Shown: positions 1 through 7,497 of the stretch, one piece after another
How positions within the stretch are numbered: position 1 is the stretch's first letter
How the letters are laid out: every line of letters begins with the position of its first letter
The notes under the pieces: model-generated
What the model was told of the DNA's origin: nothing
Database searches by the model: none
The model's input: the letters and a program-made list of their open reading frames with translations, nothing else
Program-made: the position numbers and the translations under genes
DNA from: a bacterium
GTDB lineage: Bacteria; Desulfobacterota; UBA8473
Reading direction: 5' to 3'
Assembly (NCBI GenBank): GCA_009773075.1
Contig: WOUX01000011.1
Location: 1-10,497 of the forward strand
Length of the DNA stretch: 10,497 nucleotides

Positions 1-405
1 AAAGCAGAAGCCAAAGCAAAAATTGAGGCGGAGGCAGAGGTCAAAGCAAGAGATGAGGCAAAGGTTAAGGCTGAGGAAGAAGTGGAGAGAAAGGCTGAAA
101 AAGAAGCGAAAGCCAAAGCAGAGGTAGAGGCAAAGGTAAGAGCTGAGGCCAAAGCAAAAATTGAGGCGGAAGCAGATGCCAAGGCAAAGGAAGAGATCGA
201 GAAAAAAGCCAAAGAGGAGACCAAAGCCAAGGCCAGAGCGGAAGAAGATGCATTGAAACAGTCCAGGGCGAAAGAAAAGGCAGAGAGGGAAAAATCGCAA
301 GAAGTACATGCGGAAGGACATCAAGTCTTGAAAGTGGCAGAGGTTCAACTTTCTCCAGTGGATAAATTGTTAGCCCAGGTTAATCGGGTTAATAGAAGGA
401 GCTAA
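1..405 (+). CDS. Lys/Ala/Glu-rich helical protein, C-terminal part (5' truncated); possible tail of AcsD
   Basis: The frame is open from base 1 to a TAA at 403-405, giving 134 residues and no start that must be real; a GTG at 82 is possible but the same repeat pattern continues upstream of it, so the gene very likely begins outside the window. Residues 1 to about 100 are almost only Lys, Ala, Glu and Arg in short alternating blocks (AKAKIEAEA, KAEVEAKVRAE), with no Cys or Trp. That predicts a long charged alpha helix or coiled coil, like the TolA stalk. The last 30 or so residues are ordinary (VEDOR-free, ending LSPVDKLLAQVNRVNRRS). There is no membrane segment here. It ends 52 bases before acsA in the same direction. 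Because acsD is the one core acs gene not seen between acsB and acsE, I infer that this may be a Lys/Ala/Glu-rich C-terminal extension of AcsD; a TolA/TonB-like or unrelated helical protein is equally possible from what is visible. Confidence 0.6.
   Translation, partial: KAEAKAKIEAEAEVKARDEAKVKAEEEVERKAEKEAKAKAEVEAKVRAEAKAKIEAEADAKAKEEIEKKAKEETKAKARAEEDALKQSRAKEKAEREKSQEVHAEGHQVLKVAEVQLSPVDKLLAQVNRVNRRS
10..170 (+). repeat. Degenerate in-frame DNA repeat within the Lys/Ala/Glu-rich gene
   Basis: A 23-base stretch at 10-32 recurs exactly at 148-170, an offset of 138 bases or 46 codons, so the reading frame is kept. Between and after the two copies are shorter variants of the same unit built on GCCAAAGCA and GAGGC(A/G)GA. 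This looks like internal duplication by slippage or unequal recombination, which would make the helix length variable between strains. Confidence 0.7.
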
Positions 406-420
406 TTTGTTTTAAGAGAA

Positions 421-438
421 AGCAGCCTCAGGGCTGTT
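421..438 (+). other. Small hairpin ahead of acsA
   Basis: AGCAGCC (421-427) pairs with GGCTGTT (432-438), including one G-T pair, around a four-base loop. There is no T run after it, so it is not an intrinsic terminator. It lies just before the acsA ribosome binding site (AAGGAGG, 443-449) in the 52-base gap behind the preceding gene. Confidence 0.35.
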
Positions 439-457
439 AAAGAAGGAGGCAAGAGAA

Positions 458-2500
458 ATGGCATCAGAAGAAGCCAAAGAAACTTTGAAGGTTGTAGAAA
501 AAGAAAAAAAGAGGATCAAACCCGAAGAAAAGAGTGTAGATCCTGCCACCATCCAAATGCTCTATAAGGCTCAGCAAGATGGGGTAGAAACGATCTTTGA
601 TCGGGCTGAAACTATGAAAGCCTGCAATATTGGTATTCAGGGAACCTGTTGTAAGATGTGTGCCCAGGGTCCCTGCCGTCTTCCTTTAACCAAGAAGGAT
701 ATGGAAGGGAAGGATACCCGAATGGGGCTCTGCGGGGCTACTCCAGAGACTATTGCTGCCCGCAATTTTGCCCGAATGATAGCTGCGGGAGCCGCTTCCC
801 ACTCAGACCATGGTCGGGGTGTGGCCGAGGTTTTCCTGGCTGCAGCCCGGAAACAGACGGATGATTACAAGATTAAAGATGAGGTCAAATTAAAAGAGAT
901 CGCCAAGGATTTTGAGGTAGCCACCACCATAATGGTCGATGGTGAGGAGAAAGATCGGGATATATATGATATTGCCGTTGAAGTCGGCGAGAAGATATTG
1001 GGTGAATGGGGCAAACAGGAAGGAGAAATTTACTATGCCAAGCGCGCCCCCAAAGCCCGTTATGAACTCTGGAAAAAATTGGATGTTATCCCTCGGGGTA
1101 TTGACCGGGAGATCGTCGAGATCATGCACCGGACCCACATGGGGGTTGATCAGGATTATGAAAACCTGATGAAACAGGGCTCCCGGGCAGCCTTGGCTGA
1201 CGGTTGGGCCGGATCCATGATGGCTACCGACATGCAGGATGTACTGTTTGGGACGCCGTACCCTATTCACGGGGAAATTAACCTGGGGGTTTTGAAAAAG
1301 GATAATGTTAATATCATTGTCCATGGCCATGAACCACTTCTTTCTGAAATGATCGTCGTAGCCTCTCAGGACCCTGAGATGTTGCAGTATGCGGCTACCA
1401 AAGGGGCTAAAGGGATTGTCCTGGCAGGCATGTGCTGTACTGCCAACGAAATTCTGGTCCGCCACGGTATGCCCATAGCCGGCAACTTTCTACAGCAGGA
1501 ACTGGCTATCATTACCGGGGCCGTGGATGCCATGGTAGTGGATGTCCAGTGTATCATGGAAAATCTGGCTAACGTTGCACAATGCTATCACACCAAGCTG
1601 ATAACCACCAATACCCGTTGCAAGATCGCTTCCGGAGATACAATCCATATACAATTCGATGAACACCATGCCCTGGAAGATGCCAAACGGATCGTCAAAA
1701 CCGCAATCGACAACTTTCCAAACCGTAAGGCAGAAATCCTGATTCCTAAGGAAAAAGAGAAGATGGTGGTCGGATTCAGTTACGAGGCCATTAATTACCA
1801 TCTTGGAGGGACATTCCGCGGCTCTTATGTTCCATTGAATGATAATATTATTAACGGCCGGATCCGCGGGATTGGCGGAGTGGTGGGCTGCAACAATGCC
1901 CGGACTATGCATGACAGTGCCCATTTAATTGTCGTCAAGGAACTTTTGAAAAATGATGTCATCGTTTTGACTACAGGCTGTAACGCGATGGCCTGCGGGA
2001 AGGCTGGTCTCCTGACCCCGGAAGCGGCGAGGATCTACTGTGGACCTGGACTCGCCGAGGTCTGCGAAACAGTGGGAATTCCACCAGTCCTCCATATGGG
2101 GGCATGTGTAGATAACAGCCGTATCCTTATGGCTGCTACTGAAGTAGTTAAAGCCGGAGGGCTGGGGAATGACATCAGTGATCTTCCTGCCGCCGGATGT
2201 GCTCCGGAATGGATGAGTGAAAAGGCCATCGCCATTGGACAATACTTTGTTGCCTCCGGGGTCTATACTCTCTTTGGGGTCAACCTCCAGGTTGAAGGGT
2301 CTCCAATCTTCAAGGATTACCTGTTTAATGGGATGGAGAAGGTATTTGGCGGCAAATGGGATCTGGTCGAAGACCCTTATGAAATGGCCCGCAAGATGAT
2401 TGCCCATATAGATGCGAAACGTAAGGCTCTGGGTATTGATAAGGCTCGGGAGCGGGTGCTCATGGATATGGCTGACCGGCAGAAGCTGGAGGCAGCTTAA
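458..2500 (+). CDS. acsA: Ni-Fe-S carbon monoxide dehydrogenase, CODH/ACS catalytic subunit
   Basis: The product (680 residues, also called CooS) interconverts CO2 and CO; the CO is passed through the complex to AcsB. All metal ligands expected for the family are visible. C56 and C64 fit the D cluster shared across the dimer. C65, C68, C73 and C92 fit the B cluster. The C cluster has the HGH motif at 289-291, then C326/C327, C365, C478, C508 and C550. K589 in SEKAIAIG corresponds to the catalytic lysine, and HSDHG (115-119) lies in the proton-channel region. The length is close to Moorella AcsA (about 674). The first 27 residues are rich in Lys and Glu. The ATG at 458 has a strong AAGGAGG eight bases upstream. 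The gene sits 95 bases before acsB, which supports the acetyl-CoA synthase-associated enzyme over a stand-alone CooS. The reaction is cytoplasmic and highly oxygen sensitive. Confidence 0.97.
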   Translation: MASEEAKETLKVVEKEKKRIKPEEKSVDPATIQMLYKAQQDGVETIFDRAETMKACNIGIQGTCCKMCAQGPCRLPLTKKDMEGKDTRMGLCGATPETIAARNFARMIAAGAASHSDHGRGVAEVFLAAARKQTDDYKIKDEVKLKEIAKDFEVATTIMVDGEEKDRDIYDIAVEVGEKILGEWGKQEGEIYYAKRAPKARYELWKKLDVIPRGIDREIVEIMHRTHMGVDQDYENLMKQGSRAALADGWAGSMMATDMQDVLFGTPYPIHGEINLGVLKKDNVNIIVHGHEPLLSEMIVVASQDPEMLQYAATKGAKGIVLAGMCCTANEILVRHGMPIAGNFLQQELAIITGAVDAMVVDVQCIMENLANVAQCYHTKLITTNTRCKIASGDTIHIQFDEHHALEDAKRIVKTAIDNFPNRKAEILIPKEKEKMVVGFSYEAINYHLGGTFRGSYVPLNDNIINGRIRGIGGVVGCNNARTMHDSAHLIVVKELLKNDVIVLTTGCNAMACGKAGLLTPEAARIYCGPGLAEVCETVGIPPVLHMGACVDNSRILMAATEVVKAGGLGNDISDLPAAGCAPEWMSEKAIAIGQYFVASGVYTLFGVNLQVEGSPIFKDYLFNGMEKVFGGKWDLVEDPYEMARKMIAHIDAKRKALGIDKARERVLMDMADRQKLEAA

Positions 2501-2519
2501 ACACAGGTAGATAGACTGA

Positions 2520-2563
2520 AGGCGGAAGACTGTTAGGACACTTCAGCCTTTGGTCTTCAGCCT
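2520..2563 (+). other. Hairpin in the acsA-acsB gap
   Basis: GGCGGAAGAC (2521-2530) pairs with GTCTTCAGCC (2553-2562) with one mismatch, and A2520-T2563 extends it. The loop is 22 bases. CTTCAGCC occurs twice directly repeated (2541-2548 and 2555-2562), so alternative pairings exist. No T run follows, so it looks like an mRNA processing or stability structure rather than a terminator. It lies 18 bases before the acsB ribosome binding site. Confidence 0.4.
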
Positions 2564-2595
2564 AAGCACTTGAAAAGAAAGGAGGATTTTTCTCA

Positions 2596-4809
2596 ATGTC
2601 CAAATTAGTTGCTTTTGCCGCCATTCAAGGCGCATACAATATCGTTTCCAAAGCCGAGGGGACTCTCAAAAAGGCCATTGACAAATTCGGACCGGATCAA
2701 AAGATTGAGTTCCCCAATACGGCTTATTATCTTCCGATTATCTATTCTATCCTTGGGATCCCGGTAAAAACCCTGGGGGATGCCAGGAAACCTATGGAAG
2801 TAGCCAGAAAACTCCTGCCGGCTCATGTGAAGAATATGTACCACCTACCCTTCTTGGGGCCTCTATTAGATGCCGGTATGTCTGCCCTTTTTGCCGAGGA
2901 AGTGGCAGAGGCTATTCGTTATCTGGAAGACCCGGATTTCTATCTGGTCAGTGAGGATATAGATGAGACCTCGGGAAAAATATGGCTTGGAGCCGCTGAA
3001 GATACGGTCTTCCGTAAACGAGGAGTTGAATTTGTGGATGGAACCGCCCCGGGTTTTGCGGCTATCGTCGGAGCTGCTCCTGATCCTGAGACGGCCAAGT
3101 GGATTGCGGAAGAATACCAGAAAAAGAACCTCTATGTTTTCATGTGTGCCAACCAAAATGGCACCACTTTTTCAGAGCAGCTTCTGGAAGCTGGGGTACA
3201 GATTGGCTGGAATACCCGTCTGGTTCCTTTTGGACCTGATATCTCCGCCGCTGTGTTTGCCCTGGGTTTTGCCAACCGTGCGGCTATGGCCTTTGGGGGG
3301 ATCAAACCAGGGGATTACAAGAAAATGCTTATCTATAATAAGGACAGAATCTTTGCCTTTGTCAATGCATTGGGTGAGGTGAATGCAGAATGGGCGGCCA
3401 ATGCTGCCGGTTGTGTCAACTGGGGTTTCCCCACCATTGCCGATACCGATATCCCTGAAATTCTGCCTACCGGAGTCTGTACGTACGAACATGTAGTCGC
3501 TAATGTTCCTCATAGGGAAATGCCCCAGAGGTCTATTGAGATTCGGGGCCTTAAGGTAACAGTGGCTAATGTGGATATTCCGTTGGCATATGGTCCGGCG
3601 TTCGAAGGGGAGCGGGTAAGAAAAGACGATCTTTACCTGGAGATGGGTGGTGGAAAGACCCAGGCGGTTGAGCTCTGCAGTATGGCAGATATGAAGGAGA
3701 TTGAAGACGGTCAAATAGAAGTAATAGGGCCTGATATTAAGGATATAAAGAAGGGCGATAGGCTTCCCCTTGGTATCTTTGTCCAGGTTGCTGGACGTCA
3801 GATGCAGGAAGACTTTGAGCCTATCCTTGAAAGGCAGATACATCACCTTATCAATTATGCCCAGGGTGTTATGCACATTGGGCAGCGGGATATTGCATGG
3901 ATCAGGGTTGGTGAACAGGCTGTGAACAAAGGGTTTACCCTCAAGCACATCGGGGTGATCCTCCATGCTAAACTACACCAGGATTTCGGCGCCATTCTGG
4001 ATAAGGTGCAGGTTACTCTTTATACTAAGAAAGAGGATGTGGACAAGTTGACCGCTACTGCCAGGGGAAACTATGCTAAACGGGATGCGCGCGTGGAACA
4101 GATGACGGATGAGGGTGTGGAGACCTACTATTCCTGCACTTTGTGCCAGTCCTTTGCTCCCAACCATGTGTGCATGGTGAGCCCGGAGAGGACAGGTCTC
4201 TGCGGCGCTTATAACTGGATGGACTGCAAGGCTTCTTACGAGATCAACCCCACCGGTCCAAACCAACCGGTAGAAAAAGGTGAATGTATCGATCCGAAAC
4301 TTGGGCAGTGGAAGGGTGTAAATGATTTTATCTATAAGGCATCACGGCAGAATGTAACCCATTATAACTTCTATAGTCTTGTCCATGATCCTATGACCAC
4401 CTGCGGATGCTGTGAATGTATCGCAGCTGTGATTTCCGCATGTAACGGGGTGATGACAGTAGGTAGGGACTACACTGGAGAGACCCCTACGGGGATGAAA
4501 TTTACGACTCTCGCCGGAGTTATGGGCGGCGGAGCATCCTCACCCGGATTCGTAGGACACAGCAAATACAATATTTGCCAGCGGAAGTTCATCTCCGGAG
4601 ACGGCGGGCTGCTCCGGATGGTCTGGATGCCCAAAGGGCTGAAAGAGGAACTCAGAGAAGGATTATTAAGGCGGGGAGAGGAATTGGGATGCCCCGACTT
4701 GATCGATAGGATAGCTGACGAAACGGTGGGTGTCACCGAAGATGAGATTTTGCCTTTCTTAAAGGAGAAAGATCATCCGGCACTAAAAATGGATCCTATC
4801 ATAGGCTGA
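2596..4809 (+). CDS. acsB: Acetyl-CoA synthase (CO-methylating), CODH/ACS complex
   Basis: The product (737 residues) condenses CO from AcsA, a methyl group from the corrinoid protein and CoA into acetyl-CoA at the Ni-Ni-[4Fe-4S] A cluster. The A-cluster ligands are complete: C514, C517, C526 and C536 in the segment starting SCTLCQS, and the C603-G-C605 pair within CGCCEC. Each lies eight residues further along than its Moorella counterpart (506, 509, 518, 528, 595, 597), so the spacing is conserved. The N-terminal region with NTAYYLPIIYSILGIPVKT is the bacterial domain that docks on AcsA; archaeal CdhC lacks it. The full length agrees with Moorella AcsB (about 729). The ATG at 2596 follows GGAGGA (2581-2586) by nine bases. 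It is the second gene of the acsA-acsB-acsC-acsE series. No truncation or missing ligand is seen. Confidence 0.97.
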   Translation: MSKLVAFAAIQGAYNIVSKAEGTLKKAIDKFGPDQKIEFPNTAYYLPIIYSILGIPVKTLGDARKPMEVARKLLPAHVKNMYHLPFLGPLLDAGMSALFAEEVAEAIRYLEDPDFYLVSEDIDETSGKIWLGAAEDTVFRKRGVEFVDGTAPGFAAIVGAAPDPETAKWIAEEYQKKNLYVFMCANQNGTTFSEQLLEAGVQIGWNTRLVPFGPDISAAVFALGFANRAAMAFGGIKPGDYKKMLIYNKDRIFAFVNALGEVNAEWAANAAGCVNWGFPTIADTDIPEILPTGVCTYEHVVANVPHREMPQRSIEIRGLKVTVANVDIPLAYGPAFEGERVRKDDLYLEMGGGKTQAVELCSMADMKEIEDGQIEVIGPDIKDIKKGDRLPLGIFVQVAGRQMQEDFEPILERQIHHLINYAQGVMHIGQRDIAWIRVGEQAVNKGFTLKHIGVILHAKLHQDFGAILDKVQVTLYTKKEDVDKLTATARGNYAKRDARVEQMTDEGVETYYSCTLCQSFAPNHVCMVSPERTGLCGAYNWMDCKASYEINPTGPNQPVEKGECIDPKLGQWKGVNDFIYKASRQNVTHYNFYSLVHDPMTTCGCCECIAAVISACNGVMTVGRDYTGETPTGMKFTTLAGVMGGGASSPGFVGHSKYNICQRKFISGDGGLLRMVWMPKGLKEELREGLLRRGEELGCPDLIDRIADETVGVTEDEILPFLKEKDHPALKMDPIIG

Positions 4810-4822
4810 TCACGGTTTTGGT

Positions 4823-4854
4823 GTGGCCCTCTCCCTATGTGAGGGCCGCTTTCT
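4823..4854 (+). terminator. Hairpin after acsB, possible weak terminator
   Basis: GTGGCCCTC (4823-4831) pairs with GAGGGCCGC (4841-4849) as a nine-base stem with one T-G pair and a nine-base loop. It is followed only by TTTCTGTG, so the T tract is short. It starts 13 bases after the acsB stop. It could partly terminate transcription or protect the 3' end of the acsAB message, lowering acsC expression relative to acsAB. Confidence 0.5.
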
Positions 4855-4865
4855 GTGTATAAAAG

Positions 4866-5024
4866 TTGACGGACTCGTAAAAAGTCAAAATTGGGGATGG
4901 CAAAGTAAAAAGCTCCAGATGCAAGGCGCGCAAATCCTGAGGAGTGAGGCGTACTTTAGGGGTACGCCGCAACGACGAAGGATGCAGTGCAACGCCGCAG
5001 ATGGACTTTTTTCGAAGCCATCAA
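4866..5024. repeat. Palindromic intergenic repeat element with terminal inverted repeats (MITE-like)
   Basis: The 21 bases at 4866-4886 are an imperfect inverted copy of 5004-5024, with 17 of 21 positions matching. The 159-bp element between these ends has no convincing gene. Inside it GGCGTAC (4948-4954) pairs with GTACGCC (4962-4968) around a seven-base loop, and TCCT/AGGA pairs outside that, so the whole element can fold into a long hairpin. I recall elements with the same kind of ends and a similar core in intergenic regions of deltaproteobacterial genomes, but cannot search here. It ends four bases before the acsC ribosome binding site, so it is transcribed in the acsC leader if the genes form one operon. 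A 32-bp relative in inverted orientation follows acsC at 6400-6431. Confidence 0.75.
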
Positions 5025-5045
5025 AGTTGAGGAGGAAAGATCGTT

Positions 5046-6392
5046 ATGGCTCTTACAGGTATAGAGATTTTTAAATTGCTTCCCAAAACAAATTGCAAGG
5101 AATGTGGCGTTCCTACCTGCCTTGCCTTTGCGATGAATCTGGCAGCGGGGAAGGCTGAACTTTCCGCCTGTCCCTATGTTTCTGAAGAGGCAAAGGAGAA
5201 ACTTGCAGAAGCCTCCGCTCCTCCCATAAGGCAGCTCACGGTTGGATATGGAGACAGGCCGGTAAAGGTGGGAGGAGAGACAGTTCTTTACCGTCACGAG
5301 AAGACCTTTTTTAATCCAACTGGACTGGCCGCTCTATTGACTACTGATATGGATGCGGATACTGTTGATATGAAACTGAGGAAATGGGATACCTTCCAGT
5401 ATGAGAGGGTAGGGCTAAACCTTAGACCAGAGCTTGTAGCCGTCAAAGATACCAGTGGCGATGCGGGAAAATTCGAGACCCTGGCAAAGCAAGTGGCAGA
5501 TACCAGCAATTTCAGCTATATTCTCATGAGTGAGGATAGCGATGTTATGGCTGCAGGCATCAAGGCAAAGAGTGGAACGAATCCCCTCATATATGCTGCC
5601 ACCAATAACAATTTTGAAAAGATGGCAAAATTGGCCGAGGAAAGCAAATGTCCTCTGGCGATTAAAGGCACTAACATTGACAATTTAATCGAGTTGTCAG
5701 ATAAGGCAACTGCCATGGGGCTTAAAGATTTGGTGCTTGACTCAGGAGCAAGGTCGATAAAACAGGTTTATGAAGATCAGATTGCCATCAGGAGGGCGGC
5801 ACTTCTTGCCAAGAACAAGTCCCTGGGATTCCCTACAATTTCCTTCCCCTTTGAAATGGCAGAGACCCTGGAACAGGAAACGCTTGCTGCCTCGATGCTG
5901 ATTGCGAAGTACGGCAGTATAGTAGTTATGTCAGATTTCGATGGTGCGAGCCTTTTCCCACTTCTCCTGGAACGTTTGAATATTTACACCGATCCCCAGC
6001 GTCCCATGGTGGTGACACAGGGGATATACGAGATCAATAATCCAGATGAAAACTCGCCGATCTGTATTACGTCTAATTTCGCCCTTACTTACTTTATTGT
6101 TTCCGGAGAGATTGAAGGCAGCAAGGTCCCTACATGGCTTTTGATTATTGATACCGAAGGACTTTCAGTGATGACTGCTTGGGCAGCAGGCAAATTCGTA
6201 GGCGATGCACTGGGGATATTTATTAAGAAGTGCGGTATCATAGATAAGGCTAAGACAAGAAAGATAATTATTCCGGGGTATGCAGCGTCCATCAGTGGTG
6301 ACCTGGAAGAGGAGTTGGGAGATTGGGAAGTGGCAATCGGACCAAGAGAGGCTGCCCATATCCCTGCCTACTTGAGGCAACTGGCTGTATAA
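5046..6392 (+). CDS. acsC: Corrinoid iron-sulfur protein, large (gamma) subunit
   Basis: The product (448 residues) is the cobalamin-carrying subunit of the corrinoid Fe-S protein. It takes the methyl group from methyl-H4folate through AcsE and delivers it to the A cluster of AcsB. The N-terminal [4Fe-4S] domain is seen as C17-x2-C20-x4-C25-x16-C42 (NCKECGVPTC then SACP), the same positions as in Moorella AcsC; this cluster reactivates cobalt oxidised to Co(II). A linker with APPIRQL leads to the TIM-barrel and C-terminal corrinoid-binding domains. The length matches the family (about 446). The ATG at 5046 has GAGGAGGA (5029-5036) nine bases upstream, directly beside the end of the repeat element. 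It normally works as a heterodimer with AcsD, whose gene is not found next to it here. It is bracketed by the repeat element and its collapsed inverted relative. Confidence 0.95.
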   Translation: MALTGIEIFKLLPKTNCKECGVPTCLAFAMNLAAGKAELSACPYVSEEAKEKLAEASAPPIRQLTVGYGDRPVKVGGETVLYRHEKTFFNPTGLAALLTTDMDADTVDMKLRKWDTFQYERVGLNLRPELVAVKDTSGDAGKFETLAKQVADTSNFSYILMSEDSDVMAAGIKAKSGTNPLIYAATNNNFEKMAKLAEESKCPLAIKGTNIDNLIELSDKATAMGLKDLVLDSGARSIKQVYEDQIAIRRAALLAKNKSLGFPTISFPFEMAETLEQETLAASMLIAKYGSIVVMSDFDGASLFPLLLERLNIYTDPQRPMVVTQGIYEINNPDENSPICITSNFALTYFIVSGEIEGSKVPTWLLIIDTEGLSVMTAWAAGKFVGDALGIFIKKCGIIDKAKTRKIIIPGYAASISGDLEEELGDWEVAIGPREAAHIPAYLRQLAV

Positions 6393-6399
6393 AAAACTC

Positions 6400-6431
6400 T
6401 GATGGCTTCGACTTTTTACGGGTCCATCAAC
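6400..6431. repeat. Collapsed, inverted copy of the palindromic repeat element
   Basis: Bases 6400-6411 are the exact reverse complement of 5012-5023, the right end of the element before acsC. Bases 6410-6431 match the reverse complement of its left end (4865-4886) at 20 of 22 positions. The two ends are therefore joined with the internal 120 or so bases missing, leaving a short palindrome with TGATGG/CCATCA arms. It lies in the acsC-acsE gap, 14 bases ahead of the acsE ribosome binding site (AGAGGGG, 6445-6451). Confidence 0.75.
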
Positions 6432-6456
6432 TCTATATGAAAAGAGAGGGGTAAGT

Positions 6457-7350
6457 ATGTTACGAATCGGAGAGAATTTAAATGTAATGGTGACGAAGAT
6501 TGGCACTGCCATGAAGGAGAAAGATCCTGGTCCTATCAGAGAGCTGGCGAAAGCAGAAGCGGAGAAAGGAGTGAACTGGATTGACATTAATCTGGGACCG
6601 GCGAGAAAAGGCGGGCCTGAATTAATGGAGTGGATTGTAAAGACCGTTCAGGAGGTGGTGCCGGATATACCTCTGGCTTTAGACACATCTAATATAGAGG
6701 CTATTGAGGCAGGGTTGAAGGTCCATAAAGGAAAAGCGATGATAAACTCGATCATGGCAAGACCCGAGAGGATGGATGCTATGATACCCCTGGCTGCAAA
6801 ATACAATGCCCAGGTTATAGGCTTGCTCTGGGGACCTTCAGGGATGCCCCGAGATGAAAATGAAAGATCGGAGCTCGCTGTAACTCTGGTTTCCGCCATG
6901 CTGGAAGCCGGCATAGCCCCGGAGGATATCTTCGTGGATCCCATTATGACACCTGTCAACGTCCAGCAAGACCAGATAAAGAGTATGATAAATTTTATGA
7001 TGATGTTTTCCGATATAGCAGAAGCCCTGGCACCAGGGCTAAAATCCACCTGTGGTTTGTCGAATGTCTCCAATGGGGCACCTGAGCACTTGCGACCCAT
7101 ACTGAACCAGACATTTATAGTAATTTTAGAAAAGTATGGGATGTACTCAGCGATCGTTGATGCCTTTGATCATGAAATGACCGCCTTCTGTAAGGGTGAG
7201 AGACCGAAGATCAAGAAAATAATCGAGGATGTTTGTGACGGCAATGAACCGAATCCAGCATCATTGACAAAAGAAGAACTCGATTATGTAAAAACGGCCA
7301 AGGTTCTTCTGGGACATTCCCTCTATTCGGATTCGTGGCTTGAACTCTAA
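6457..7350 (+). CDS. acsE: 5-methyltetrahydrofolate:corrinoid/iron-sulfur protein methyltransferase
   Basis: The product (297 residues) transfers the methyl group of methyl-H4folate to the Co(I) of the corrinoid Fe-S protein, linking the folate branch to acetyl-CoA synthesis. It is a pterin-binding TIM barrel. Pterin-binding residues stand out in their usual motifs: D76 (LALDTSN), N97 (MINSIMA), D161 (FVDPIMTP) and N203 (GLSNVSNG). In Moorella AcsE the equivalents are at 75, 96, 160 and 199. The start motif MLRIGENLN is typical. It is about 35 residues longer than Moorella AcsE (262), and most of the difference is a charged insert at about 241-276 (KGERPKIKKIIED) before the final helix AKVLLGHSLYSDS. 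The ATG at 6457 has AGAGGGG six bases upstream. It is last in the acs series: two terminator-like hairpins follow. Confidence 0.95.
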   Translation: MLRIGENLNVMVTKIGTAMKEKDPGPIRELAKAEAEKGVNWIDINLGPARKGGPELMEWIVKTVQEVVPDIPLALDTSNIEAIEAGLKVHKGKAMINSIMARPERMDAMIPLAAKYNAQVIGLLWGPSGMPRDENERSELAVTLVSAMLEAGIAPEDIFVDPIMTPVNVQQDQIKSMINFMMMFSDIAEALAPGLKSTCGLSNVSNGAPEHLRPILNQTFIVILEKYGMYSAIVDAFDHEMTAFCKGERPKIKKIIEDVCDGNEPNPASLTKEELDYVKTAKVLLGHSLYSDSWLEL

Positions 7351-7358
7351 TTGTTTTT

Positions 7359-7381
7359 AAACGACTCAAAGGGGCGTTTTT
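7359..7381 (+). terminator. Candidate intrinsic terminator just after acsE
   Basis: AAACGACTC (7359-7367) pairs with GGGGCGTTT (7371-7379) around an AAA loop, with one mismatch and one T-G pair, and runs into a T tract ending at 7381. A competing fold pairs AAAGGG (7368-7373) with CCCTTT (7382-7387). It starts eight bases after the acsE stop and would end the acs transcript. Confidence 0.55.
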
Positions 7382-7393
7382 CCCTTTTAATAA

Positions 7394-7431
7394 AGCTTCG
7401 TTCAACCCTTCGACAGGGTTGTCTGAAAAGC
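7394..7431. repeat. Palindrome between acsE and hdrC
   Basis: CAACCC (7403-7408) pairs perfectly with GGGTTG (7416-7421) around TTCGACA. Outside it GCTT and AAGC arms extend the structure with a mismatched zone between. The CCTTCGACAGG core resembles short dispersed intergenic palindromes seen in many bacterial genomes. No function can be assigned. Confidence 0.4.
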
Positions 7432-7447
7432 CTAAGTTCAAGTATTC

Positions 7448-7497
7448 AAAAGGGCGGATCTGGTGAGTAAACTCTTCACTATGGGACGCCCTTTTTT
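7448..7497 (+). terminator. Intrinsic terminator or attenuator directly ahead of hdrC
   Basis: AAAAGGGCG (7448-7456) pairs with CGCCCTTTT (7487-7495), a perfect nine-base stem followed by a T run to 7497. Inside it GTGA (7463-7466) pairs with TCAC (7476-7479) as a second arm. Only 17 bases separate its end from the hdrC ATG, so there is no room for a promoter in between. hdrCBA is therefore transcribed either by read-through or from a promoter upstream of the hairpin. Because the stem is A-rich on its left side, it may also terminate on the other strand. Confidence 0.7.

Noticed and set aside
65..253. 62-codon Leu/Pro/Trp-rich frame on the - strand
   Set aside because: It is the complement of the Lys/Ala/Glu-rich repeat and low complexity explains it; it is not a membrane protein gene.
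890..1465. 191-codon open frame on the - strand inside acsA
   Set aside because: It is antisense to the conserved CODH core and looks like a codon-bias shadow.
3172..3966. 264-codon open frame on the - strand inside acsB
   Set aside because: It is antisense to a gene with fully conserved catalytic residues; the predicted peptide has no family features.
4823..5074. Open frame of 83 codons on the + strand between acsB and acsC
   Set aside because: It lies across the hairpin and the palindromic repeat element, overlaps the acsC start and has no recognisable protein features.
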